Both the position numbers and the translations under genes were made by a program. A stretch of 64,000 bases of DNA. It comes from Anaerocolumna sp. AGMB13025 (GTDB taxonomy: Bacteria; Bacillota; Clostridia; Lachnospirales; Lachnospiraceae). The notes under the pieces are model-generated. The model was not told the DNA's origin, did not search any database, and saw only the letters and a program-made list of their open reading frames with translations. How positions within the stretch are numbered: position 1 is the first letter of the stretch; each line of letters opens with the position of its first letter. The stretch spans positions 5,068,501 through 5,132,500 of the forward strand of contig NZ_CP121445.1 of NCBI RefSeq assembly GCF_029689925.1, written 5' to 3'. This document shows, piece after piece, positions 35,079 to 43,260 of this stretch.

Positions 35079-35844
35079 CATGGATATTATATATTCTTGC
35101 AAGCTCTTCCATAGTTTCTTCCAGGGAATATCCCTCTTCTATCCCCGGACGCTTTATCACAATTACCTTAGCTCCTGCTCTCCCTGCTGCCTGTACTTTT
35201 TCCGAAAATCCTCCATAAGACCCAGATTCTTTGGTTACTAAAAAAGAGGCTTTGATTTCCTTTAAGAGTGCCAGATTAAACTCTTCAGAAAAGGGTCCCT
35301 GCATACAGATTAAGTTACGTCCTGAAAACCCCGCTTCCATACACTGCTTCACATTCTCATAGTCTGGAAGGATTCTGGCGGTCAGTCTCTTCGTATAATC
35401 CTTTACACCGGAAAACACACTTAAGTTTTTACTGCCGGTGGTAATAAGGGCATTCCCTTCATGGCGGTTTAAATAATCGACTGCTTCCAAAATACTGTCC
35501 ACATAGATTACACCCGGGGCTGCCTGTTCGGAAATGCTTGTTCGCAGGACTCTGAGATAGGTTTTATTACAGTTTTTACAGGCCAAACGTATATTTTCCG
35601 TTACTTCACTGGCATAGGGATGAGTAGCATCAATAACCAGTTCATATGTATTATTTCGCAGTAATTCCTCCATCTGCAACCTGTCCAGTCTCCCTACTCT
35701 GATGTCTGCTGTTTCCCTGTCCGGTAAAACAGCTTCACCATAATCGGTAGCGACTGCCGCAGTTAAAGGAATTTTATGTTCCTTACAATATTCAAAAAGA
35801 AGTCTGCCTTCCGTTGTTCCTGCAAATAGAAGTATTCTGTTCAT
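35071..35844 (-). CDS. cbiJ: cobalt-precorrin-6A reductase
   Basis: 257 residues. It reduces the macrocycle of precorrin-6A with a nicotinamide cofactor. Family motifs are LLFAGTTEGRLL at the start, DATHPYAS(E)VTENI in the middle and LVTKESG(S)YGGFSEKVQAA near the end. It sits between cbiH and cbiET. Confidence 0.93.
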   Translation of the reverse strand: MNRILLFAGTTEGRLLFEYCKEHKIPLTAAVATDYGEAVLPDRETADIRVGRLDRLQMEELLRNNTYELVIDATHPYASEVTENIRLACKNCNKTYLRVLRTSISEQAAPGVIYVDSILEAVDYLNRHEGNALITTGSKNLSVFSGVKDYTKRLTARILPDYENVKQCMEAGFSGRNLICMQGPFSEEFNLALLKEIKASFLVTKESGSYGGFSEKVQAAGRAGAKVIVIKRPGIEEGYSLEETMEELARIYNIHGA

Positions 35845-35901
35845 AAAATCCAGCCTTTCCTATCACTTGTACAAGTTATTAAAAATCTTACACCCTTCTC
35901 T

Positions 35902-36651
35902 TTAGGAATTGATTTTCACTTCACTTTTAAGATGATATCCCCTTGGTGTAACCATCTTATTGTTTCGGTTTTTGGTAGTGGAATTCCCGATAAATACAGT
36001 GGTGAACATATCTACCTCCAGGTCTTTTAATTCAGCCAGGGTAGTTATTACACTTTCTTCACCCTCCCTGCCAATATTACGAACAAAACCGCACACCGCA
36101 GCTTCACTTCGATAAGCCAGAATAATTTCGCAGGCTTTCTTTAGATAATCGTATCTTTTTTTACTGGAGGGGTTATAAAGGCAAATCACCATGTCACACA
36201 TGGCGCAGCATTGCAATCTTCTCTCGATTAACTCCCAGGGGGTCAGTAAATCACTTAAGCTGATAACTGCAAAATCATGAGTAAGGGGGGCACCCAGTAC
36301 GGCGCCGCCGCTAAGAGCTGCCGTTACACCGGCTATTACTTCTATTTCAAAAGGCTCATACTCCTCTGCCAATTCATAAATTAAACTGGCCAGACCATAT
36401 ACCCCGCTGTCTCCACTGCAGATAAGGGCAACTTTCTTACCCTCCAGGGTTTTTTCGATTGCCCACCGGCACCGGTCTTCCTCTTTTTTCATGGCAGTAC
36501 TATAGAATTCTTTGTTTTTAACAAATTCCTGTACCAGTTCCACATAAACGGAATATCCGGTAATCACTTCGCACTCCTCCAAGGCATTTTTTGCCTGAAG
36601 GGTCATATATTCATATCCGCCTGGTCCAAATCCAACTATGTATAATTTCAT
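35902..36651 (-). CDS. cbiH: cobalt-precorrin-3B C17-methyltransferase
   Basis: 249 residues, class III SAM methyltransferase. YIVGFGPGGYEYMTLQAKNAL at the N-terminus, CSGDSGVYGLASL and LYNPSSKKRYDYLKKAC are typical. It performs C17 methylation and ring contraction in the early-cobalt pathway. It follows cbiG after the tandem repeat array. Confidence 0.94.
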   Translation of the reverse strand: MKLYIVGFGPGGYEYMTLQAKNALEECEVITGYSVYVELVQEFVKNKEFYSTAMKKEEDRCRWAIEKTLEGKKVALICSGDSGVYGLASLIYELAEEYEPFEIEVIAGVTAALSGGAVLGAPLTHDFAVISLSDLLTPWELIERRLQCCAMCDMVICLYNPSSKKRYDYLKKACEIILAYRSEAAVCGFVRNIGREGEESVITTLAELKDLEVDMFTTVFIGNSTTKNRNNKMVTPRGYHLKSEVKINS

Positions 36652-36670
36652 GGTTTTCGTCCTCTCTTTT

Positions 36671-36830
36671 AAACCTGCCCTTATCTATTAAGTCTTACGT
36701 CTCACTTTTTAGACCTGCCCTTATCTATTAAGTCTTAACGTCTCACGTTTTAAACCTGCTCTTATCTATTAAATCTTACGTCTCACGTTATAAACCTGCC
36801 CTTATCTATTAAGTCTTACGTCCCACTTTT
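36671..36830 (-). repeat. four tandem 40-bp repeats after the cbiG stop
   Basis: Four consecutive units of 39-41 bases, each beginning on the plus strand with ARACCTGCYCTTATCTATTA, abut the cbiG stop codon and fill the gap to cbiH. There are no spacers between units, so this is a tandem repeat and not CRISPR. Confidence 0.93.
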
Positions 36831-37863
36831 AAAAAGACACTTTATATTCCCTTTCATAAACAGCCAGGGTTACTCCTGAATAAAGGGTTTTGGGAATTAA
36901 CTGTTTTCCAAAATTGCTCCCCAAAGAAGCACTTCTTTCGCATACATTATCCACACCTACCGTTTTTTCTACAAACTCAGAGCTATGAAACTGACCCTGA
37001 ATCCGTTTAAGTTCATCCACTGAAAAAGTCATATATTCTGCCTGAAGCAGCTGGGATAATAACAGAATCCCTTTTTCCTCTTTTTTTATATCAATAGAAC
37101 AGATACGAAAAATCCGGCTTTTTAAAAGCGTGTGCCTGCTGAATAAATCCTGTACCGCACTGCTAATGATTTCTGCCTCCGTATCTTTTCTACAGCCAAT
37201 GCCAAGAACTATATTACGGGGAATTAAATTAAGAGTTCTGGTAAAAGGTCTTTTGGAGGCATCTTTATATACGCATATTCCAACCTCTGCTTTACACTGT
37301 GGATCCAGTTCTGGCGGTATACTTCCTTCTATGGGATATTCGCTGTAAAAGCCTACTGTCTCCTGGTTTAATACTGTCCCTGATATTACTTTTACCATAG
37401 CTAAATCATTGATAAGCAGGTTATTTTTCACTGCCCAGTTATCCACAGCAAAACTGTTATTGATATCGGTGGCGGTAGTTATCACCGGTTCGGCTCCTAT
37501 TATGGAAGCTGTTTCTCTGCTTAATTCATTGGCTCCTCCAAGGTGTCCGGATAAAAGGGAGATCACATACTTTGCATCCTCCCCCGCTACTGCTACCCCG
37601 GGATCTTCTGCTTTGCTTTTAATAAAGGGGGCTATGGCTCTAACTGCAATTCCGCAGGCTCCAATAAAGATAATCCCATGGCTTTCATAAAATATTTGTT
37701 CCATTAATTCCTTTAGGCTAGAGAAGCCGCGCAAGCCGGTACCGGAAACATAGTTCTGATAAGTATAACCCTCTGCTATCCTTCCTCTGGCGGTAAATCC
37801 CTGGCATATTGTTTCATTCAGTTTCTGACCATTTTTTGTAAAGGATATGACACTTATTTTCAT
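36829..37863 (-). CDS. cbiG: cobalt-precorrin-5A hydrolase
   Basis: 344 residues. It opens the delta-lactone and releases acetaldehyde. The N-terminal domain includes IIFIGACGIAVRAIAP and SLLSGHLGGANELS; the C-terminal CobE/GbiG domain has LGIGCRKDTEAE and SLGSNFGKQL. It is directly followed by the 40-bp repeat array. Confidence 0.94.
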   Translation of the reverse strand: MKISVISFTKNGQKLNETICQGFTARGRIAEGYTYQNYVSGTGLRGFSSLKELMEQIFYESHGIIFIGACGIAVRAIAPFIKSKAEDPGVAVAGEDAKYVISLLSGHLGGANELSRETASIIGAEPVITTATDINNSFAVDNWAVKNNLLINDLAMVKVISGTVLNQETVGFYSEYPIEGSIPPELDPQCKAEVGICVYKDASKRPFTRTLNLIPRNIVLGIGCRKDTEAEIISSAVQDLFSRHTLLKSRIFRICSIDIKKEEKGILLLSQLLQAEYMTFSVDELKRIQGQFHSSEFVEKTVGVDNVCERSASLGSNFGKQLIPKTLYSGVTLAVYEREYKVSF

Positions 37864-38013
37864 GGTTATATGTTTCCTTTCTATCGGCTTATAAATTTAT
37901 ATCCCGTTTCAGGTAATATAAACTGTGATTATGTTCAGATTCCTCCTGCAAAGAGACCGTATAAATTTTTATGTCCAATTTAATTCTTTCATCGTTTACT
38001 TTGTTTTTTATTC

Positions 38014-38775
38014 TTAATCCAAGAAAGAAGCCTTCCTGTATCCCGTGGTAAAGGAAGGGTCATATAATTTTGACAGTTCATAATCTGCTCCCAGAAATTC
38101 ACCTACCACAATCAGCGCGGTTCTGGTAATCTGGTTCTTTTCAGCCATTTCAGGTAAGTCTTTTACAACGCCCCGGACAATACATTCATCTTCCCAGCTT
38201 GCTTTATGCACAATGGCACAGGGGGTTTGAGGTCCGTATCCGCCTTTTATGAGTTCTTCCTTTAAGTCCTTAAGGAGTCCGGTGCTTAAGAATATGACCA
38301 TGGTGGCCTGATGGGAGGCTAATAGTGATATCTGTTCTTTGTCCGGTACCAGGGTCCTGCCGGGCATTCTGGTTATGATAACCGTCTGGGACACCCCCGG
38401 CAGAGTATATTCTGCCTTTAAAGCTGCCGCGGCACCAAATAAACTGCTTACCCCAGGGCAGATATCATAGGGTATTCCTTTCTCATCAAGTCTGTCCATC
38501 TGTTCTTTGATTGCTCCATAAATACTGGGGTCACCCGTATGAAGTCTGACAACTTTTTTGTTAGCTCTGCTGCCCTCAATTACTACCTCCATAACCTGGT
38601 CAAGGGTCATACGGGCACTATCATAAACCTTGCAGTCTTTTCTGGTATATTGCAGTAATTCAGGATTCACCAGAGAACCGGCATAGACTACAATATCCGC
38701 TTCACAAAGCAATTTATGTCCCCTTAATGTAATTAAATCCGCTGCACCGCAGCCAGCTCCGACGAAATGTACCAT
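38014..38775 (-). CDS. cbiF: cobalt-precorrin-4 C11-methyltransferase
   Basis: 253 residues, class III SAM methyltransferase starting VHFVGAGCGAADLITLRG, with LHTGDPSIYGAIKEQ and ITRMPGRT(L)VP motifs. It methylates C11. It lies about 55 bases after cbiD and 150 before cbiG. Confidence 0.95.
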   Translation of the reverse strand: MVHFVGAGCGAADLITLRGHKLLCEADIVVYAGSLVNPELLQYTRKDCKVYDSARMTLDQVMEVVIEGSRANKKVVRLHTGDPSIYGAIKEQMDRLDEKGIPYDICPGVSSLFGAAAALKAEYTLPGVSQTVIITRMPGRTLVPDKEQISLLASHQATMVIFLSTGLLKDLKEELIKGGYGPQTPCAIVHKASWEDECIVRGVVKDLPEMAEKNQITRTALIVVGEFLGADYELSKLYDPSFTTGYRKASFLD

Positions 38776-38829
38776 TTTATATTTCTCCTATCTTTAAACG
38801 AAAGCTCCTTTAATATTGGGCTATTTCTA

Positions 38830-39957
38830 TTATAGTTTAATCTGATTCAATAAAAAATCTGCCTGTTCTGTCTTTCCAAGAAGTCCAAACTTATTAGAAA
38901 ACACAACAGCTCCTATGGTTAGTCCGTCATAAGCCCTGATTTGCAGGTAATACTCTATCTTTTCCATAAGAATTTTCATGGTAGTTTCCAGTAATCCCTC
39001 TTCCTTTAACAATTCCAGTGCTTCCTCCACCGTTACGCACTTAAGGAGTTTTATTAAAAGCTGCGTTTCACCGCCTGCCAGCAAACAGCAGGTGCATAAT
39101 ATCTCCATTCTCCCATCAGCCCATTTGGAATGGGTATTCATAATTCCTGCACCAAGTTTAATTAATTTACCGATATGCCCTACCAGTAATAAGCCTTTTA
39201 GTTCAAATTCATAGGTCATGTCTATGGTTTCACCAATAAAGTTACTACATTTTATTGTCCTTTTATCCGGAAGATAAAGAACCTCTTCTGCAAAGGCTTC
39301 TCCATAATTACCGGGTGCTGCTATGAGGTATTCCTGCCCCTCAGCCTTTCGCAGTCCCATCTCTGTCCTTATGGTCTCAACCAGTGCCGCTTCACTCATT
39401 GGCTCCACAATTCCAGTGGTTCCAAGCACTGATAGACCGCCTGCAATTCCTAGCCTGGGGTTAAACGTCTTTTTGGCTAGTTCCTCTCCGCCTGGTATGG
39501 ATATAATAATATCCAACCCCATTATATAATCCTCTTCTTCACAAACTTTTTTTACCTCGTCATAAATCATCTTCCTGGGGACCCGGTTAATGGCTGCCTG
39601 TCCGACTTCCTGATCCAATCCCGGTTTGGTTACCCGTCCGACACCCTTACCCCCATCAATTGTAATGTTATTTTCTGTTTTTCTTACCGTAGCAAATACT
39701 AAAATGCCGTTGGTCACATCCGCATCGTCTCCGCTGTCCTTTTGAATTCCACAGGTAACAAAATCTTTCCCCCGGGTGATATCCATAACTTCCAGCTTAA
39801 GAGGAATCCCTTTGGGAGTTGACAGCTCAATCCACTTAATCGTTTCTCCGGTTATAAGCATCCCTGCAGCTGCTTTTGCCGCTGCTGCGGCACAGGAACC
39901 TGTGGTATAACCGCATCTTAATTTCTGTGTTCCTTTATATACATAACGCTCCAGCAT
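38830..39957 (-). CDS. cbiD: cobalt-precorrin-5B C1-methyltransferase
   Basis: 375 residues. RCGYTTGSCAAAAAKAA at the N-terminus, FVTCGIQKDSGDDADVTNG and LSVLGTTGIVEPMSE are diagnostic of CbiD. It methylates C1 in the anaerobic pathway. It lies between cbiL and cbiF. Confidence 0.96.
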   Translation of the reverse strand: MLERYVYKGTQKLRCGYTTGSCAAAAAKAAAGMLITGETIKWIELSTPKGIPLKLEVMDITRGKDFVTCGIQKDSGDDADVTNGILVFATVRKTENNITIDGGKGVGRVTKPGLDQEVGQAAINRVPRKMIYDEVKKVCEEEDYIMGLDIIISIPGGEELAKKTFNPRLGIAGGLSVLGTTGIVEPMSEAALVETIRTEMGLRKAEGQEYLIAAPGNYGEAFAEEVLYLPDKRTIKCSNFIGETIDMTYEFELKGLLLVGHIGKLIKLGAGIMNTHSKWADGRMEILCTCCLLAGGETQLLIKLLKCVTVEEALELLKEEGLLETTMKILMEKIEYYLQIRAYDGLTIGAVVFSNKFGLLGKTEQADFLLNQIKL

Positions 39958-40026
39958 ACTGACTCCTATTTCAATTTTTAGATGGATTTTTACATTTTGT
40001 ATGGATTGCTTTCGGTAAAGTACCTT

Positions 40027-40704
40027 TTACTTTGCAATAATTAGGGAATAATACCCTGCTTCCTCCGGTATTTCTTCAAGGGTCTTATATATCTTTTCCC
40101 CTTCCAGTCCGCAATTCTCCACCATAGCGGCAGCTGCATTCAGGGTTTTTAACTGTTCTTTAACTTCACCTAACTTACTGCCTGTCTTCATAAGGACTTT
40201 TGTTCCAGGCAGGGTAAGAGCATCTTCTATTTTATAGGAACCAGGTATGATATGAAGCTGTTCGGCACCCTCTGCCAAGCCTTCCCTTAATTTAGCCGCC
40301 ACCGCACAAAAGGAGGGGATACCATTAATTATCTCCGCTTTATATCCCTTTTGTAAAATAAGTTTATGGATGTAGATATAAGTTGAATATACCGTAGGGT
40401 CTCCAAGGGTCAGGAAAGCGGTCTTTCGTCCTCTTCTTAAGTATTCTTCTACCTTCCCAGCTCCCAAAAGATGGCTTTCTATCAGTTTCTTTTTATCCTT
40501 TGTCATGGGCATTACCACCGAGATTACCTCTTTTTCTTCCACCTCAGGCAGTGCCTGTCTTACAATATTGTAAGCAGTACAGGTAGCCTTATCTACTGTT
40601 GGAATAACAATAACATCACATTCCTTTATAATCCGCACGGCTTTTAGGGTAAGAAGCTCCGGATCCCCGGGTCCTACTCCAACGCCATATAAAATACCAG
40701 TCAT
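40027..40704 (-). CDS. cbiL: cobalt-factor II / precorrin-2 C20-methyltransferase
   Basis: 225 residues, class III SAM methyltransferase. LYGVGVGPGDPELLTLKAV, FLTLGDPTVYSTY and ING(I)PSFCAVAAKL identify CbiL. It adds the C20 methyl group right after cobalt insertion by CbiK, whose gene is just upstream. Confidence 0.95.
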   Translation of the reverse strand: MTGILYGVGVGPGDPELLTLKAVRIIKECDVIVIPTVDKATCTAYNIVRQALPEVEEKEVISVVMPMTKDKKKLIESHLLGAGKVEEYLRRGRKTAFLTLGDPTVYSTYIYIHKLILQKGYKAEIINGIPSFCAVAAKLREGLAEGAEQLHIIPGSYKIEDALTLPGTKVLMKTGSKLGEVKEQLKTLNAAAAMVENCGLEGEKIYKTLEEIPEEAGYYSLIIAK

Positions 40705-40735
40705 AATAACTCCCTTCTGTGCAATCCTCCATCAA

Positions 40736-41635
40736 TTAGAGGGCCTGTGCAACATGTTCTATAAATATATCCCGGATACACTGATATTCTCCAAGCCCCT
40801 TTAAGGAGCAGCTTACCTCGTAGCCTTCCTTTTCCAATACAGACTTCCAGGAGCCTTCGTCCTCTCCAGCCATATCATTGAGTGCATGGTCACCGGATAC
40901 AATCATAAAAGGAACTAGTTTAATCCTTTTATATCTCTTTTTCCTTAAATTCCTTATTACATTATCAAGTGCCGGATAAGCCTCTACTGTGGCCACATAA
41001 ACATCTTCGTACCCACTGTCCCGGAACATATATTCCAAAGCCGTATAACTGGTATTGGAAAAGTGAGTAGTACCATGACCCATGTATACTAAGGCTTCTT
41101 CCTCCTGCAATTCAGAAAATTCCTCTATAAGACCCTCTATTACCTTCTTAATATCCAAGGTGGCGGTAAGAAGAGGGGCACCTACCTTTACCGACTGAAA
41201 CAATTCCCTGTATTTATGTACTTCCTCTGCCATAGCTTCGTTTTCAATACCATTTAATATATGGGTGGGCTGGACGATGATTTCATTCATTCCGTCTTTA
41301 AACATCTGAAGCATTGCCTCTTTTACATTCATTACAAGAAACCCGTCTCTGTCTTTTAAGATGGATATAATCATATTGCTGGTAAAAGCCCGGTATACCG
41401 CTCTGTCTGGATATGCTTTTTTAATATCTGCTTCAATCTGCACAATGGTCTTCTCCATGGTCTCCCTGTGGCTTGTACCAAAACTTACTACCAAAATTGC
41501 TTTTTTATTTTGACCTGTATCACTGTCCCTGACTGTTTCCTTCTGTTGGGTTTCTTTTTTTCTATTACTTTCTTTTGCCTGTGTTGTTTCTCTGATTTGT
41601 ATTATTTCACTGCCTTGTAATGATTCTCTATACAT
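40736..41635 (-). CDS. cbiK: sirohydrochlorin cobaltochelatase
   Basis: 299 residues from ATG 41635, chosen because AGGAG lies 8 nt upstream; the frame is open further upstream into hairpin-rich leader DNA. KKAILVVSFGTSHRETMEKTI, the metal-binding His region VQPTHILNGIE, and ALVYMGHGTTHFSNT with ATVEAYP match CbiK. The first about 40 residues are a polar, Lys/Glu/Gln-rich extension (REITQ-like) before the chelatase core, with no signal peptide. It inserts Co(II) into sirohydrochlorin. It is first in the cobalamin operon. Confidence 0.93.
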   Translation of the reverse strand: MYRESLQGSEIIQIRETTQAKESNRKKETQQKETVRDSDTGQNKKAILVVSFGTSHRETMEKTIVQIEADIKKAYPDRAVYRAFTSNMIISILKDRDGFLVMNVKEAMLQMFKDGMNEIIVQPTHILNGIENEAMAEEVHKYRELFQSVKVGAPLLTATLDIKKVIEGLIEEFSELQEEEALVYMGHGTTHFSNTSYTALEYMFRDSGYEDVYVATVEAYPALDNVIRNLRKKRYKRIKLVPFMIVSGDHALNDMAGEDEGSWKSVLEKEGYEVSCSLKGLGEYQCIRDIFIEHVAQAL

Positions 41636-41689
41636 ATACGCATCTCCTGACATATTTAAAGGAACTTCAGTTAAATTCCTTAGGATGAG

Positions 41690-41972
41690 ATAATAATGAA
41701 TGTGCCTTGGCACATTCTCCGCGCCTGAGCGGGTTGCGAAGCAACTACTTCCTATCCGCGAGGTGCGCATCCTGCACGTATGGCTTTTTATTTTACAGGA
41801 TGGTTCGAAGAAGTTTCCTGTGAAAGAACAAAGAGTCTGGCTCGCCAGACTCTAGCGCTGACGCACTGTCACGACAGTGACAATCTTCCTTAAGTGCGTC
41901 ATGCGCATCCTGCCTGGAAGGCTTTTTTATTGCATAGGTAAGTTCGAAGAAGTTTCCTATGCAATAAAAAAA
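41690..41972 (-). repeat. hairpin array in the cobalamin operon leader, with a duplicated module
   Basis: Between cbiK and the riboswitch terminator lie at least five strong hairpins: GAATGTGCC/GGCACATTC near 41698-41717; a TTGCGAAGCAA hairpin in a GC-rich arm near 41733; AGAGTCTGGC/GCCAGACTCT near 41829-41852; TGACGCACT/AGTGCGTCA near 41859-41901; and two related modules. Each module has GCGCATCCTG, about 15 nt, then a stem enclosing TTCGAAGAAGTT (41767-41827 and 41907-41968). The arms differ but stay paired (ACAGGA/TCCTGT versus GCATAGG/CCTATGC). It is GC-richer than the surroundings. Confidence 0.75.
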
Positions 41973-42027
41973 GTCCTTTTGTAAACCACTAATCTTCGAT
42001 ATCGAACGATTTTGGTTACAAAAAGAC
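41966..42027 (-). terminator. riboswitch-controlled terminator
   Basis: GTCTTTTTGTAACC (42014-42027) pairs with GGTTTACAAAAGGAC (41973-41987), followed on the minus strand by TTTTTTT. It lies about 75 bases downstream of the cobalamin aptamer and would stop transcription when B12 is bound. A smaller hairpin (TTCCTGGAACCAGGA, about 42036-42052) in between may be part of the switching region. Confidence 0.8.
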
Positions 42028-42099
42028 CAAATAAAACTCCTGGTTCCAGGAATCTTACCCTTATACACAGCCATCGCCCGTAACTGCATAACTTAATAC

Positions 42100-42310
42100 A
42101 AAAAGGCAGGTCTTCTGACTCAGGTATCTCCATAGCAACCAAATCTTCCCGTTTATCACAGTGACTTACACAGCTAACAGCTTCCGTATATGGACAGAAA
42201 CTGCTCTGCTGCCTGGTTGTTACTCTTCCTTTACAGCGGCGGGACCGTATGGGCTTTTCACCCATTTCCCTATTATCTTGTCTGCAATAATTGCTCCAAG
42301 CACCTTTTTA
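42100..42310 (-). promoter_or_regulatory. cobalamin riboswitch
   Basis: The minus strand carries the B12 box (GAGTCAGAAGACCTGCC, about 42105-42125), a GCCGCTGTAAAGG-type core near 42230-42245, and a closing P1 helix AAAAAGG/CCTTTTT at the two ends. The aptamer binds adenosylcobalamin and represses the downstream operon. Its position directly after a consensus promoter and before a terminator fits control of the whole cbiK-to-cbiC unit. Confidence 0.95.
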
Positions 42311-42328
42311 TATAATATTGTAATTTAG

Positions 42329-42357
42329 AGTTTAGCATTACACGCTGTCTATGTCAA
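42329..42357 (-). promoter_or_regulatory. promoter of the cobalamin operon
   Basis: TTGACA (42352-42357), 17-nt spacer, TAAACT (42329-42334) on the minus strand, about 20 bases before the riboswitch aptamer. Confidence 0.8.
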
Positions 42358-42377
42358 CCGGTATGTCAGTCATGATG

Positions 42378-42418
42378 GCAAATGCAGGAAGCATCCTGAT
42401 CTGCATGTGCTTTTTTTT
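42378..42418 (+). terminator. plus-strand hairpin with T8 upstream of the cobalamin promoter
   Basis: GCAAATGCAG and CTGCATGTGC (one mismatch) pair around 13 nt, and eight T follow on the plus strand. No rightward gene lies directly upstream, so it may block antisense transcription out of the cobalamin leader, or insulate the secDF side. The rest of 42420-42694 shows no further structure. Confidence 0.55.
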
Positions 42419-42694
42419 ATAGGGAAGAACTCTAATGGCACTAAAAATTTGGAGAACTACGACAAGTTTTAGTAGTATTATTAGGAGTCTTTCGGCTGTT
42501 TTTTAGCGAATTTTAGAGGTTTTTGGCACCTGAAATAAATGATAAGAAAGTTCTTTCTTTTCGAGATAGAATTTGTTATACTTTATGATGCAAATTTTAA
42601 AATTTTTTCCATGTTTTTTTGTTAAAATGTATATGCAAATATTAAAAAATGTGTTATTTTATAGTATAGATTATGATTAAAATGGGGTGAGCAT

Positions 42695-43135
42695 GTGAGG
42701 GTGAACAGACAATGTAATAAAACGTTTATGGGCATTTTGGTTGCTTTGCTTCCAGCCTTAGTGCTGCATTTTAATTTTGGTTATTCTGAAAAGGCGGGTA
42801 GCAGTTATTCTGGTTCTGATAAGGAAGCTTTGGATTCTTTCGCCAATATTTATAAATCCATTTATTTTCTCACATATGATTCTGCAGTTGCCGGTCTTCC
42901 GGAAGAGGAAGCCGTTACCGTTCATTTTATAAGGGCTGCAACAAGATATTATCAATACCCCCAGCGATTTTTCCAAACTGATATTAGTACAGCCTTATTG
43001 CCGTTTCTGAATATAAGCCTGGTATTCTATCTGTTTTTGGATTTATTAAAGAAACAGATTAACAATATACCCGAACTTGCAGTTCACAGAGGTGGACATG
43101 CTCCTCCTACCACCCTTAAAATACAGGACTCATAA
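42695..43135 (+). CDS. small membrane protein of unknown function
   Basis: 146 residues from GTG 42695 with GGGGTGAGC just upstream. One hydrophobic segment at about residues 10-28, an extracytoplasmic-looking middle, and a second at about 101-117. I do not recognise the family. It precedes secD by about 120 bases on the same strand, but copy B of the recurrent leader element lies between. No terminator is obvious, so co-transcription with secDF is possible. The function is unknown. Confidence 0.6.
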   Translation: MRVNRQCNKTFMGILVALLPALVLHFNFGYSEKAGSSYSGSDKEALDSFANIYKSIYFLTYDSAVAGLPEEEAVTVHFIRAATRYYQYPQRFFQTDISTALLPFLNISLVFYLFLDLLKKQINNIPELAVHRGGHAPPTTLKIQDS

Positions 43136-43181
43136 ATAAATGAATATAAGATAACTAACTGCTGAAAGAAAATATTATATG

Positions 43182-43260
43182 AGAAAGGAAAGCCACCCTT
43201 CTTTCGGCTTTTGTGGCAGTATCGCAGTATGACCTGCGATATGCAATAGGTATATAAATG
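43182..43260 (+). promoter_or_regulatory. recurrent two-hairpin leader element, copy B (before secD)
   Basis: AGAAAGG, GCCAC, a short inner segment with TTCTTTC, GTGGC, AGT, stem ATCGCAG/CTGCGAT, then ATGCAATAGG, 7 nt and the secD ATG. The 38 bases from GTGGC to AGG have the same length as in copies A and C. AGG is the only ribosome site for secD. Confidence 0.75.

Noticed and set aside
36671..36830. Four regularly repeated 40-bp units resembling a CRISPR array
   Set aside because: The units are contiguous with no variable spacers, and no cas genes are near. It is a tandem repeat.
41793..42265. Open frames on the minus strand across the riboswitch and leader
   Set aside because: They overlap the cobalamin aptamer and terminator hairpins, have no ribosome sites and look like non-coding RNA read as protein.
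42758..42976. 72-residue minus-strand frame opposite the small membrane protein
   Set aside because: It is a shadow of the plus-strand gene, which has the better ribosome site and a membrane-protein pattern.
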